From assembly GCF_016086655.4 (NCBI RefSeq), contig NC_052132.2, positions 16,246,805-16,310,804 on the forward strand: DNA of 64,000 bases, read 5' to 3'. A program made the translations under genes and the position numbers. The notes below the pieces were generated by a model that worked only from the letters and a program-made list of their open reading frames with translations, was not told the origin of the DNA and made no database searches. Positions 44,844-56,704 of this stretch are shown in pieces; the first letter of the stretch is position 1, and each line of letters opens with the position of its first letter. This DNA comes from Lepeophtheirus salmonis (lineage: Eukaryota; Arthropoda; Copepoda; Siphonostomatoida; Caligidae).

Positions 44844-45719
44844 GCCCTAGATCATATTCAGAAAACTCATTTTTATATCCAATGGAGGGGACGTGTAATA
44901 ATCGTTAAGATATAATCGTACACAACAAGGAATAAGATCTTAAGTAGGATTAGCCTTAAGAAGTAGAATCCCCTTCCACCTTTTTTTTTTCTTTTTCCTC
45001 ATTATTTTCATTGTTCGTATCATGGGAGCCAACCTAATCTACAATAAGGGTAGCAGTAATGCTGCTACTAGGATTAAAATCCAAAAGGAGCCTTTTGTTT
45101 CTATATATTTTATACTTCTATACCCATTAACCCATTTCACCCATTAAAATATATGTTTCTTCTACATTCTGCTTTATGTTCTTGACCACTCCATAAATTG
45201 CCTTTCTGATTTATGCTTCGTAGCAAAATTGTCACATAAAAATAATTTGTATAGCCACACGTATTAAGAAAGAAAGTAGTGGGAGAAAGTGTTTGATAAA
45301 TTATATAACTTTTGTTGAAATTAGATTTCATATTGTATCTATGTACATCAGATTGATTGATGATATTGCTAAAGTAATGATGATCATTAAAAAAAACACA
45401 AGATTTTTTATCTAAATTTAGTAGGGGTGCTGTGATGAAGTTAGTCAATCATAAAAACTTTTTTGGATCATCAATATTCACTTGCCTTTTGTGCTATATT
45501 TATTATGTTGTATTGATAATGGGGCATTCTATGTCAAGTGAACCCACACTTTTTGCAAATTTGCTGCATCATCCATTGCGATTTTGGTAAATTTTGGTCA
45601 GGATGTATAACTTTTTTTTTACCTTTAAAGTGTTTTTTTGTATGATTGGGTGATCGGATTTGAACTGGCTCACTTTAAAATGATTATCGTTAAAAGGTTA
45701 CAGACCAAATTCTCTGCTT
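44844..45719. other. no recognised gene
   Basis: AT-rich. At about 45522-45540 GGGGCATTCTATGTCAAGTG resembles the GGGTCATTCCACGTCAAATC end of the inverted arms at 23278 and 26401, so a related element end may lie here. The 103-codon minus frame at 45137-45448 lacks a signature. Confidence 0.35.
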
Positions 45720-45835
45720 AATGTCACTGTGTGATAAAATTGTTCCGGCAATATAATCGTGAAGCAGCACCATTGGAAGCAATATCATTGTGAGTAATTT
45801 CATTCTAAGACAATATCATCGCGTACAATTTCATT
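45720..45835 (+). repeat. degenerate tandem repeat, about 30 bp unit, 3-4 units
   Basis: Units at 45745-45774, 45775-45804 and 45805-45835 share CAATATCATNGTGANNAATT then TCATT; a poorer unit precedes at 45720-45744. There are no unique spacers between units. Confidence 0.6.
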
Positions 45836-45864
45836 GTCATTATATTATATATGGACAATCAAAC

Positions 45865-46255
45865 TAAATTCAACCGTTGCCGCTTTTGTGAGCATTCATG
45901 CCCCCTTCTAATATACAAAAATACACCGCAGCTGTCCTGTGATTCTATGGCAGTTTAAAATACACAACACTCGCCAATCCAATAAATCAAAGTTCCTTTC
46001 TAATATATTAAAATTCACCTTAACCCACGGATTGTACATATGAACAGCACGGATTCCAGTCAGCTTAAATTCTTCCACTGCCGCTTCTCTAAGCATCAAG
46101 GACCCCTTTTAATATCTTATAATATACCCTGATCCACGGATTATACAGGTAAACTGATGGCCTCTTAGCAAGTTAAATTTGTCCATTGTTGCTTTATTGA
46201 GCATCAAGAACCCCTTGTTAAATCACATAATACATCTTGGCCGATTTCTTGATGC
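45865..46255 (+). repeat. degenerate tandem repeat, about 95-110 bp unit, 4 units
   Basis: The core GCCGCTTNTNTGAGCATCAAG then CCCCTTNTAATAT...ATACACC recurs at 45877, about 45980 (partial), 46079 and 46188. CCACGGATT-ACA marks unit boundaries at 46025 and 46134. No reading frame is shared among units, so it is probably non-coding satellite-like DNA. Confidence 0.55.
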
Positions 46256-46339
46256 TCAGGAAACTGACAGGATAAATATTTAACCTGCCTCGGGGATAAC
46301 AGTCAACCTGTACAACTGGGATGTAATTTGGATATTATA

Positions 46340-46500
46340 TAGGCTAAACTATCTGCAAGCAGCCATAAAATGAAGAAAATAAACACAAAACTCACTCCGT
46401 ATCTAGCAATGATATAGGAAGGAATTACATAATGTCAATCCTCAATTCTACTCGGATTCCTACAAGTACTCATACCTTGCAAACAGATTGACTGTGTGTT
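46340..46500 (-). repeat. interspersed repeat family R
   Basis: The complement gives GAATCCGAGTAGAATTGAGG, TTGACATTATGTAATTCCTT, CTATATCATTGCTAGATACG, GAGTGAGTTTTGTGTTTATT and TTCTTCATTTTATGGCTGCT, the clearest example of the family middle. Confidence 0.7.
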
Positions 46501-47464
46501 ACTTTTTGTCTTTGACGCACTAATAATTACTTTATACTTATAAGTTCTCTCATCAATTATTATGATAAGATCTTCAAAAAATATGAAATCTCTTTTCAAG
46601 TTGCTACAAGAAAAAGAACACAAACTTTTCCATTATCATATTTTTTTCATCACTACATTAAAAAAAATATGATATACAAAATTAAGATTTTTTTTTGTTT
46701 TAAACACTTCCTAACTTAATGATTATGATGCATCATGATTTCATATTTTTTTTAAAGTGCAATTATGATTATAAAGCAGATGCTATGTTGTTAAATTTCA
46801 GGAATCCACATTTGGCTAATGTAAAAGCATTAATACTAGTTACATTAGAAAAAAAAAGAAATATTTATCTGTTTATGAAATATAAAAGGACTTTTAAGAT
46901 TGTCACAACAGCATTTAACCTTTTTGTAATATGTTTTATTTGTGCACTTTAATAGCTGTTTACAATGACATTAAGACTTTAATGCTCCCATTAAATAAAT
47001 ATTTTTATATAACCTTAATGAATAGCTGTTAAATCATTGCTTTTCGTGCAAATAGTAAATTGCAATAAGACAAGTAAGTATATAGAGTGAAAAAGTTTAT
47101 TATTATTTCATTTTTTCAGAAAAAAACATTTGAAAACTTTTTGAGTGTTATTTATGCATTAAAAAAGTTTATGAAGCATAAATAATTTTTTTACATAGTA
47201 TATTCTTCATTAAAATCCATTTCCTCACAAATATGACTTTATATCCTGGATACAAATATACTTATTGCCCATTACTTACAGCCATATCCTAATAGTATTT
47301 TATGCTATGTATTAAATGTATCAAAGTATTTTCTACTCCATGTCTTAAAACCAAATACGAAAACACACCAAAAAATTAATGCATTCAAAAATACATCCAT
47401 ATTAATAAAGCAACGTTTGTGTGTCAGTTTATTTTTTGATTGTTTGTGGAGGACTTAATTTGAA
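46501..47464. other. no recognised gene
   Basis: AT-rich. The 77-codon plus frame at 46719-46952 is Lys/Phe-rich with no signature. Confidence 0.35.
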
Positions 47465-47620
47465 TAACGAGTGGGCGTAGCTACAGCTCTGCAAACAAAT
47501 TATAACAAAGGAAAAGAAAAGAGGAGTTCATATTATGAAAGAAAAAGAAAATGGAACTCTGTTTAACGAGTGTGTGTAGTTAAAGCTCAGCGCGTCATAA
47601 CAAAAAAGAAAAAGAGAGTG
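47465..47620 (+). repeat. two-copy direct repeat, about 98 bp apart
   Basis: TAACGAGTGGGCGTAGCTAC at 47464 and TAACGAGTGTGTGTAGTTAA at 47562 start two diverged copies that both continue AGCTC.GC...(A)TAACAAA..A(A)AGAAAAGAG. Probably a small tandem duplication. Confidence 0.5.
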
Positions 47621-49244
47621 ATTATATTTAGGATTGTAAATTCTGAGCATTTTTTAGGGGTTACTGGGTTTTTAACTGTTGGCAAACTGAATAATAATTT
47701 TTATTTATTCAAGCTGTTATCATTATCATTCTTGAAGGGAAAACATCTATTATTGAGTAACTACGTGTGAGTGTGTTCATAATAAACAGCTAGTATTATT
47801 TCGGAAGTTCAGAACAATCTTAAAACCGAATCACTTTTATTTTATTTTTATAGGACCAAATCAGGACATAGTGAATTATACTTTAACAAATATATATTAA
47901 TTTTTTATTGATTTAGATCCATTAAAACCCTTCTACCAGAAAACAAAGATGACATTTTAATAAATATAATGAAAAGTTTTGAGGAATGTATTTAGTTTTT
48001 GTTTGTTGGTTTTTTGGCTGTTATGTTTAATTATTTCTTGTTTATTACAAACATAACATATTTTATTAATCTTATCTAGGAATGACACTCAAGGCCCCTA
48101 AGTATCTTAAGTATTGCAGTAGTATATTAAAATCCCAAATCTTATTTTGATAATTACTATATATGACTGTTTGTTTCTTTTTACTTACGATTTTGTATAA
48201 TGTATTCGAAAGGAAATATTTATATTGAAGGTTTCCTTATAGAATAGATAGTATAGTATCATTAATGAAGAGCTGTTGTTATTATCTTTCAAACTAGATA
48301 TCACAATTAAATATATCTCTCTTCTAGATAAACATGGAAACAAAATGTTTAGAGACTGTAAGTTTGATCCACCTCGGACATCGCCACTCCATCTACCTCG
48401 TTGTATATCGCCTGGAATATAGTACGGCCTCAAGGATCGTCCTCAAAGTGTTATGCTAGTCAAACCAATTTTTGAGATACCCAATACTCTTTTGAGTCCA
48501 AATCAGACATGCCAATGGCCGGGCTTACAAAACAAAAAGTCCCTAGAAAGGTCTACCCAGCCAAAGATGTTCAAGTCTGATGGAAAGAAGTCAAAGATAT
48601 TTGAAAAGAGGCCATTTTTGACTCAAGAGAATTAACAATTTCGTATTAAACATTAAGTAGGAGCCTATTATCACATCCTTCACAACATATTTTGGGTTTA
48701 CTCAGGAACAACATATCTTATCAATTTTCGAAAAAATTTAATAAATTTCACTTTTTTGAAGAGTAAATATTGCATTTTACCCTTAGAGTAATTTTTTTTC
48801 AATTGTACAAGTAATTTTATGGTTATGGATAAATCTGGAGATATTGGCATTATTTCGGACTTTTATCTACTGGTGTTCCGCCTTCGTGGATTTGAATTTT
48901 CCCTTGGATTGAATTCATAGAGTTGATTGTTTCCCCTCTTTTTTCTTCATCTTTTCTCATTCATTCCTTCATCTGAAGAGATGTGTATGATTCTTATCTG
49001 AGAAAACGTAAACGGAACATTTACAATGGTTGAATCTTTGAAACCTCCTAGAATCCCCCGTTTGTGATTTCAACGTCAAGAACAAATGGCAAAGGATATA
49101 AAAATGTTATTTAAAAAATAATTCTTAAATCATAAGGACACTGGGGTTGAGTGAACCTGTGAAATATTTTTAAATGTGAGATGATTGTTCTCTTAATAGA
49201 AAATGAAGGGGGACATTTAAGCATATTGATGTCTATGATATTTT
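47621..49244. other. no recognised gene
   Basis: Mostly AT-rich. The stretch 48340-48640 has balanced composition and a 60-codon plus frame (48453-48635) plus an 82-codon minus frame ending nearby; I do not recognise either. The end may include LINE 5' sequence. Confidence 0.35.
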
Positions 49245-50120
49245 GTGAAATATGGATTTATTGAACACAAGCTAGCAGGAGCTACCTCCAGGTTTGACCA
49301 AAGTAAAGCTTGCCTCTATACTAGATTCCTTGTTGATATTAGGGGAAGAATCCATGATCTTAAAGAAAGCAAAAAGTTAAATGTAAATAATGTAAATGTT
49401 GCATCTGAGACAGTTATCTTCAAGCTTAAAGGAATTGATACAATCAACGTGGATAAATGAAAAAACTAGCATTGACATTGATCAATACTTTCAAGATGGT
49501 CAATGAGGAAAAAAGTGGCTGAGTGGATGAATCAATTTGGTGAAGTCGTTGATCATTACCCTTAGAGGAGCCCTTCCAATTCTAAGACTGAAGAAAATTA
49601 TGGAAGTTATCAGGAACTATGGCGTGACAGTGACTATATTGTGGAGTTAATCGCTGATCCCTCAACCATACAATAAATTGTACCCGTTCAAGGATACCAA
49701 ATAAAAGCCAAGTTTTCTGGAGTCAAACTTTAGTCTCAAAAAGGATTCAATTTTGGGCATATCAAGCAATATTGTAAGAAAAAATATAAGAAACTTAGGA
49801 GTATGAACAGGCTCTTAAAGGAATAATATCTGGTCCTCTTACCCTTGAACCCCGTATGGTTGAGAGGAACAGTCCTCAAATTCAGGAAAAAACTGCCTGA
49901 GAAAAAAGAGATGCTAGTGTCTAAGTTAGGGAGCAATTAATCTCAGAACCAAAATCAAAATAGGAGAACGCCCCTCAGAAGAGACTCAACCTCCTTCTTC
50001 GGAAGGAGTATGTAGGAGCAATCAATTTCAGGCCGAATGACACGTTCAACCCGCCCTCATTTCTTTAAATAACTTGGGACCAGGTCAAGAGGATTTCAAC
50101 ATTCAAAAAATTTCCCTCGT
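49245..50120 (+). pseudogene. LINE ORF1-like (RRM/zinc-knuckle) remnant
   Basis: After MKYGFIEHKLAGATSRFDQS and LKLKGIDT-like sequence, frames read VAEWMNQFGEVVDHY, then ELWRDSDYIVELIADPSTI, then IKAKFSGVKL, stop, and FNFGHIKQYCKKKYK. This order (RNA-recognition-like beta segments followed by a CCHC knuckle) is that of ORF1 in several LINE clades. The first two knuckle Cys have decayed to Ser and Gly; His and the last Cys remain. The polar region up to about 50100 fits an ORF1 tail. ORF1 proteins coat LINE RNA. The first 71 codons are open and the rest carries stops. Confidence 0.5.
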
Positions 50121-51848
50121 TGAGGGACTGAACATATTTTGAATCCGAAAATATATCTAAGAAAAATGGACAAAGCAATGCAAATAAATCAAACATGGAC
50201 AATAATTGTAGCTTATTTTAGAACATCAAACTCGCTTACAATCTTCAGTGAAAATAAATCAACCAGACTCCAAATATTCGCTGGGCAAAGATCAAAGTCC
50301 ATCAAAGTAGCTCAAGACATAGGGGATCATTTATGAATAAAAATGAACTTATCTATTAAAAAAATAATGTCACTCAAAGAGGAACGGACCAGCGAATGCA
50401 TTAATGAAACACATTTTATCATTTGGCGCTGATATAATCTGCTTACAGGAGAAAAAAAATCAGCTGTGTCCTCTTTATGTAAAAATGATTTTTCTTGGTG
50501 CCTACTGACGAATTTCTTCCACTTTTTTTTACGGGTAATGTTTTAAGAAGAGGAGTGTTAACTTTAATTAATAAAAGAAGTGCAAAAATGACATCTTGCA
50601 TCAAAGAATATTCTTTACTTAGCGAGTGGTACAAAATTTGTATTTGGAACAGTGATTTTATTTGATTAATGCGTATTGGGCCAATGAAAGATGTATTCCC
50701 TTCTATCAAGAAATTATCGATGACTACGTGGATAGTTCTATACCACTTATATTGATCGGCGATTTTAACATTGACGAAGGTCCTAATACCTACCACAACA
50801 GTTGTATCTTAAATAAGACGATTCAAAAACTGAATTTGGATGATATAATGAAATTTTTTAGTCCCAGGAGCTATTCTTGGTCAAAGGGAGAACAAAAGTT
50901 GAGGATTGATTTGGCTCTTATCTCTCCGCAAATTCTGAATCTAGCTATAAATGCACTTTAACGATCAAAACCCTCTTCTGATCATAGAATGATAGAAATT
51001 AAATTTCGGTATCAGCCTCAAAACATTCATTTTAGGATTCTGAGATGGATTATAGAGGATGATGGATTCAAGAAGAGAATGAAAAGCAATTTTGAAAAAG
51101 AAATATTCCTCCACCTATCCCTCTGTCGATGTTTTTTCAAAAAATAATCCATACAGTGATATCACAAGTTTTATACTAAAAACGAAGGAACTCCAAGATT
51201 AACCATGTTCAAAAAGAAAACATTCTTGATAGCTATTCAATTTTTGCCCGTTCGATTATGAGAGTCTCAATTAATTCTTTTAGAGTCGCAGAGGTTATGA
51301 AAGCTGAAATGGAGGCCAAAGTCATTGTAGAAAACCAGTTGTCGAGTAAATTAAATTATCTGTCTAAAATGAAAAAAAAGATCAACACTTTACGTCAAGA
51401 AAATAGTTTTTGTTGGAAAAATCCTAACTACAACTGAACATATTGTAAGTTACTTCCATTCTTGATTCCAGGCAATTGTTGGGTCTTGTATAATTCTTTT
51501 TCCAAAAATGAGAAAAATAGCGCTGAATCATGAACAAAAAGTGTTTACTAAGGAGAAAATCACTCGATATATTACTCCATCATATAAAGATAGTAAAGAT
51601 CAAGGTCCTAATGGAATGATTAGCAAAGTATACTTCATGTTTCCATGTGCAATTGTTCGTTTTCTCTGAAAAATCGGTAACAGGATAGAAAATAAAGACA
51701 AGTTAACTGACAAAGGGAAGAATAACTCTAATTCCAAAGAAGGGATACGGTTCCGATTTCAGCCACTGGAGAACCATTACGGTACTCAACTATTCAAACA
51801 GAATTTTGTGCGGGTTATGGCTGAACAAGTGGAGGAAATTCTCAAAAA
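50121..51848 (+). pseudogene. LINE ORF2: AP-endonuclease and start of reverse transcriptase
   Basis: FGADIICLQEKKNQ (about 50430) is the ADIICLQE motif of the apurinic-like endonuclease. An open stretch at 50662-50961 reads IPLILIGDFNIDEGPNTYHN, then SPRSYSWSKGEQKLRIDLAL, with the GDFN and Y-S-W...RID motifs; after a stop SSDHRMIEIKF supplies the SDH motif. From about 51540 the RT fingers are readable: KDSKDQGPNGMISKVYF and, after frame changes, RITLIPKKGYG then SDFSHWRTITVLNYSNRILC. The sequence is cut at about 51849, before the catalytic FADD, by a mariner tail. The endonuclease nicks target DNA and the RT primes from it. WRTITVLN suggests an L1/Tx1- or I-like clade, different from the LINE at 6473. 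Many stops; dead. Confidence 0.75.
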
Positions 51849-52225
51849 AAGGACTACATGTAGATCTTGAAGATCAAGGTATCCCGTAGGTCCTCAAGAT
51901 CACCAAGAATTCGGGCAAGGCGTCCTACGTCTTCCAGCAGGATTGGGGTACCTGCCCACACAGCCAATGTTGTGCAAGCCTGGATGGAAGAAAACATGGA
52001 GTTTCGGCTCAAGAACTTCTGGTCTTCCAGGGCCCCGATTTAAATCCTTTGGATTACTCTATCTGGTAGCAGGGCCTGCAGATAACGCCACAACAATGTC
52101 ACCGACCTGAAGTCCTCCGTAGAGAAGGAGTGGAAGCTCATGAGAAGGGACTACGTTGATAGAGTGTGATCCACCTTCTGCAGCCACTTGAAGGCCGTTA
52201 TTGAGAGCAATGGAGGTCAAATTCA
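51849..52225 (+). pseudogene. Tc1/mariner-type transposase, C-terminal half
   Basis: VLKITKNSGKASYVFQQDWG has the second catalytic Asp. After a one-base shift VPAHTANVVQAWMEENMEF and LKNFWSS continue, then a further shift gives PDLNPLDYSIW with the third Asp, a stop, and NNVTDLKSSVEKEWKLMRRD. The end reads HLKAVIESNGGQIHK. No terminal repeat was found. Its left edge coincides with the end of readable LINE sequence, so it either inserted into the LINE as a truncated copy or was joined by deletion. Confidence 0.7.
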
Positions 52226-53104
52226 TAAACAATATTCCTCATTCTGTGTTTAACAAATGTCTTTAAGTAATATATCACGTCTGACTTCATTGAGACTCAG
52301 GAAGACCCAAAGTTTGCTCACGTTGATTAGTGGTACATCTATTTGCACGACCCAGTATATTTTGAAAAATTTAGTTTTTGTCCCCAAATTAGGGATAATA
52401 TTTTTTTTTTGTTTGTTTGATCACACCTTATTGAATTCACAAAATGAATTCTGCAAAGGAAAGAGAAAATCCTTTATTGCATTCAAATCTAATATGTAAA
52501 ATACAGTATATAAAAACCACTAACATATTTTGCTAATTTTCTTCACTTAGAATTTTAAAAAAACTTAACATATTTTGGCAACCCCTAATGATATTAATGG
52601 TCTTTGATTTTTCATCTTTTTTCACCTTCACAATTAAACAGACTTAATAAATTTCAAATATAATTTTTTCTATTTAGTCAAGTAAAATGTACTATGATCA
52701 AATATTAGTTAAATACAAATATTATGTAAATTATGATAAACTTATTTATTTACAAACAACGATAAAATTTGAATAGAATCAGTATTTCAGTTCTAATAAA
52801 AATATTTATATTCTCCAAACTTTATTCATATTCTAATTAAATCTTAAAAATAAATACAGTTTTTTTTAATTAAATATGATAAAAAATGCTCTTTCAATTT
52901 AATTTACTAGATGAGCTGAATAATTAGTTTTATAAATTGTGCGAATTTTTTTAGTTGGTCTGTTTTTTTATTGATATTCTGAAGTAAGGATTTTTTATTC
53001 CTTAGCCATTGTCATCATTGATTAATTCTTTAGTAGTAAATTTCCTTTCCCAAACGTATTTAAATAAATTCAAAATCTGATTGAACATTTGCGTTTACTC
53101 ATTA
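52226..53104. other. no recognised gene
   Basis: AT-rich throughout; an 80-codon plus frame at 52257-52499 has no signature. Confidence 0.35.
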
Positions 53105-53330
53105 AAGAAGGAGAGTAACTTTGAGAATTTGTTACGGAGTTATAATTGTAAGTCCTTGTTCGACTCCGAGAAGAATTGGGAACAAACGTATTTTTTTCCA
53201 ATGTATTTGTTTATTTCCTTCTCCCCCCTTGTAACAGCTGATTGTAGCTGATTTCCTCCCAAACATCCTTCAAATTATCAGGGTTACCAGTTAGATTATT
53301 GGTCTCTCTTTTTTAAACGCCCATAATACA
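53105..53330 (+). repeat. interspersed repeat family R
   Basis: GGAGTTATAATTGTAAGTCC, TTGTTCGACTCCGAGAAGAA, TGTTTATTTCCTTCTCCCCC, GATTTCCTCCCAAACATCCT and TCAAATTATCAGGGTTACCA in order. GTTCGACTC in this copy matches a pol III B-box consensus, but other copies do not, and no A box is seen. Confidence 0.7.
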
Positions 53331-54789
53331 CACAATTCCCTACACTATTTATGAGGTATTTGCAAAAAGATTCAAATATCCTATAGGGATACATAATTCA
53401 GACTAGTAAACATTTAAAGTTTGGTTTTAAATCATTTTAAAAATCATTAAGAGGTTTTTATGTATTTTTTACAAAAAAAAAAAAGGATATGTATTGTTTT
53501 GCTACTTTTAAGGTTCAAAGCTGTTTTAAGCCCTCCGTGTTGAAGATAGGGATAAATTATATTAATATACTTTAAAGCTGAATTTTACAAAATGCTTTAA
53601 CTATTTTTCCAATGTCTGCATCATACTTTTAACTCGAGTTATCTTTGGTTAAAGTAGAAAATAGGTGCTTTTTTATTCAGAGGATCATAGCTTCAAGACA
53701 AATAGATTCAAAAAGTTTAAAAGTATATCATTGGATAGCTGAAAGTATGAATTTTGATTTTTTTTTTTTAAAGCTTCCCAAAAACGCTTTGTGTAGATGT
53801 CAATTTGAGATAAGGATACGAAATTATTTCAAGGATGAAACTCATTAGAAGAAATCGAAGAAGAAAGAAAAGAGATAGAAACCAAGAGAGATGAATAGAA
53901 AAAGCAGGGGAAGAAATTTAAAGAAACAAGTCAAATGCAATCCATCCGATCCTGAGAGTGTATAATTCCGAACTCGGTATCGGCGTTCATCAATGGAGAA
54001 GAGTGCAAGTACAGGAAGGAATTCTTGCTGAACTGTCCTTGGCCAGTAGGATTTGCTCCCTTGAATGTCTGTCATTTGGAATCACTCACTCACTACGTGT
54101 CATCTTGTGTTCATGGAGCTTTAAATAAGGATGCATTTGCGGTATAACTCTTACGGGTGAGTTTTAGAGTCAATGTAAAATGATAAATCATTTTTCTGAG
54201 TTTAATCTTAGATCTGAAGTTGTAACTAACTGCCAACTGTTATATACCTGCTCAATGTGGAGGCATGTAACCATCATGGGAGAAGGAACCCTTTATATAT
54301 GATAACAAAATTTCTGGATAACATCTCTTACATAAGAGATTAAAAAAAGGAATATCCACTTCGATATCAACTTCTATAGAACCCTTTTCCCTGATGTCAT
54401 GAATTGCATCATAATTGAAGGAGACGTCATTTTAGGACTCAAAGTTGATATTTTTACTACAGAAAATGGATAAATTTACAATAAATATTAATTAAACTCC
54501 ATCAAATGGCTTTATGAAGATAAAAAGACCTGCATTGAATATTATATAAAATAATAGCTTCAATATTACATTTTTGTGGCTAATATTGAACGCCAAAATT
54601 ATCACATGGAAAGAAAGAATAATCCCCAAAAAAACAAAAGGAACAACTAAGGAACGATTTTTAGTCAAAACAGTCACTTAAATTCACTAACCCTCCAGTA
54701 ACAATTGTTGAATACACAAATAAGTTCTGAACAAGGCATTCACAAAATTAATAAGGAACTACATATTATCTGATTGAATATTCCAGGAG
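53331..54789. other. no firm gene; two coding-like patches
   Basis: The stretch 53930-54120 has balanced composition and is open on both strands, and on the minus strand 54460-54300 reads NDVSFNYDAIHDIREKGSIE then EVDIPFFNLLCKRCYPEIL, which is protein-like. The latter lies downstream of, and on the same strand as, the cysteine-rich fragment at 54795-55140 and may be its continuation. Confidence 0.3.
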
Positions 54790-54794
54790 TTTAA

Positions 54795-55140
54795 TCAAAA
54801 GATTGTCAGACAAACTCTCCGTCCACTAATTTGGAATTTTATGTTTTCATCTTCCCTATCCAGGGCACCAAAATGTCCAAACACATAGGCTTCATGACTC
54901 AATGGAGAAATAGCAGACATTTATAGGCATACATTTCGCCGAAAAGAAACACATTCATAATCAAACCAATTAAAACAAGAAGTAATGTTTCCTAATGGAT
55001 TCGATGGCCCTAGAGAACAGGAACAGCCATTTTTGAGATAATTTTCAATTCTAAGTCCTTCTTCTACATCCTCATCACGAAATGTGACGTCTCCATGCTC
55101 CAAAGCTCGGATATCAGAGACATCGTTAATAAATAGCAGA
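54795..55140 (-). pseudogene. cysteine-rich protein fragment, transposon-associated type (unnamed)
   Basis: The minus frame reads DVSDIRALEHGDVTFRDEDV, then ENYLKNGCSCSLGPSN, then SCFNWFDYECVSFRRNVCL, a TAA, and SHEAYVFGHFGALDREDENI then KFQISGRRVCLTIF before a stop. The pattern C-x-C ... C-F..F...(x)..R...L followed by a charged helix and GxxVCxxxF is one I associate with multi-copy, transposon-like proteins in arthropods and cnidarians, but I cannot give the family a name. The single internal stop sits where Glu or another residue would follow VCL. About 110 codons are readable. Confidence 0.4.
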
Positions 55141-56372
55141 ATTCCTGACGAAAATATATAATTTATATCAATATAATAATGGCGTCGAAGGATTTAAAAT
55201 AAAAGAATACAGACAGTAATTTCACTTCAGATGAGCCTGTCAAGATCTTAATCGTACCAACATAAATTTTTATTCGCCCTTATAATATAATTTCATGCAT
55301 TACCATCTTTAAGAGGCCATTACGGCTCCTTAGAAGCATTATACTTTTAAAAATTGCATTCAAATTAAACTAAAGATTTTAAGGAACACAGTTTTCTTTG
55401 CAGTTTTTAGAATTTCTGTCTAAAAGTGGGGAAATTTCATGCACACTTACCTGAATAGTTTTTTCCTTTCTTATTCAACAAAAATCATCATAAATCTAAA
55501 AACCTCTTTCTCTCATATTCACATATTTTTTTATGAGTTGATTTCTTGTGATGGCCTCACTTATTTCACTCAAACATGTCTTTGTAATATTGTGCTTTTT
55601 GTTCCTTTGTTTCATTTTCGCTTCAGATTTATTTTATATTGACGGACAACATATATTACATTCTTAATAATTATAAAATAGGGTAAATTGAATCATTTAT
55701 GATGGCATGCAGCTGAAAAACAATTAGAAAAAAAGGGATGTTTATTTATTTGTATTTTGTAAAATGGTTTTTTTTTATTTTTTTTTCACATTTAAAAATA
55801 TTGTATCACAAATGAAATATATATATAATTGGTTATTTTCCTAAATAGTTTTTCTCAATTGCTTTTGTGATGCCATTACATAATATAGTTGTATACAGTG
55901 TACATATTATGTATGTTTATTGTTACAAAGTAGACATATATTGGTATATATATATATATCTGCAATGCTCACAATGATATGTTTTTTGAGTATATTTTGG
56001 TATAAGCAAAAAAAAAAAAGATATCATCTTTAGTCAATTTATTTTATTTTATTACTTTGTATATATAGCAATAAAAAGTTGCCAACTTTTATCAATAAAA
56101 AACATGCTTAAAAAACCCACAAAAACTAGAAAAGAAAGATAAACAGTTAATACAAAAGTGTAAATATGTATGTACGAATCGTATTTCCATTTCAAATTAT
56201 TTGTTTCTTTAGGTAACTTCAACCATGGAACTCTTGACACATAGAGTAATCACGCAACCAGTGTGGTGTGTTTTTCTTTTTTTTTCCCTCTAGAAATTTG
56301 TTTAAAATAGTGTTCCTTCAATTGGGCACAGGGATTTGCACTCATTAAGTTTAATTAAACATTACAAATGTA
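55141..56372. other. no recognised gene
   Basis: AT-rich with TA and poly-T tracts. The 67-codon plus frame at 55439-55642 is Phe/Ser-rich without a signature. Confidence 0.35.
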
Positions 56373-56380
56373 CTCCATCT

Positions 56381-56696
56381 CAAGGTTAATAGAAGTACAA
56401 GGTTATACCATAACGCCTGTACGACTGATGTTTGACTTCCACGAAGCTTTGAATATTGATATCATAGTGAATGAGTGGTGGTGTCTTTTGTTAAAATCTA
56501 CTTTTCTTGCCCAGCACGATACATTAAAGGGAAAATTCTAGCAATAGTCACGTCATAGACTATGAGTGGTTGCGTGATTTGTCAAAATCTGCTTTTATTG
56601 CCCGTCAGTCGGTACAATACACCGGATTGAAAATTCTAGAAAGCCTGATTAAATGATGGTCTAACCTTGTATTTCTATTAACCTTGCTCCATCTGC
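56381..56696. mobile_element. 316 bp element with 31 bp inverted repeats and 8 bp target duplication
   Basis: CTCCATCT stands directly on both sides (56373-56380 and 56697-56704). The inverted ends match at 29 of 31 positions: left CAAGGTTAATAGAAGTACAA, right complement CAAGGTTAATAGAAATACAA, both continuing GGTTANACCAT. The end itself contains CAAGGTTA twice. The interior is two diverged direct repeats of about 100 bp, each with ATGAGTGGT, TTGTNAAAATCTNCTTTT, TTGCCC and GAAAATTCTAG. There is no coding sequence. The 8 bp duplication points to a hAT-type non-autonomous element (MITE). Confidence 0.88.
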
Positions 56697-56704
56697 TCAC
56701 ATAC

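Noticed and set aside
45745..45835. Short regular repeats considered as a CRISPR array
   Set aside because: Units are contiguous and degenerate with no unique spacers, there are no cas genes, and the surroundings are eukaryotic.
53155..53170. B-box-like GTTCGACTC in family R, suggesting a tRNA-derived SINE or tRNA gene
   Set aside because: Other copies do not conserve it, no A box stands at the right distance and no cloverleaf can be drawn.
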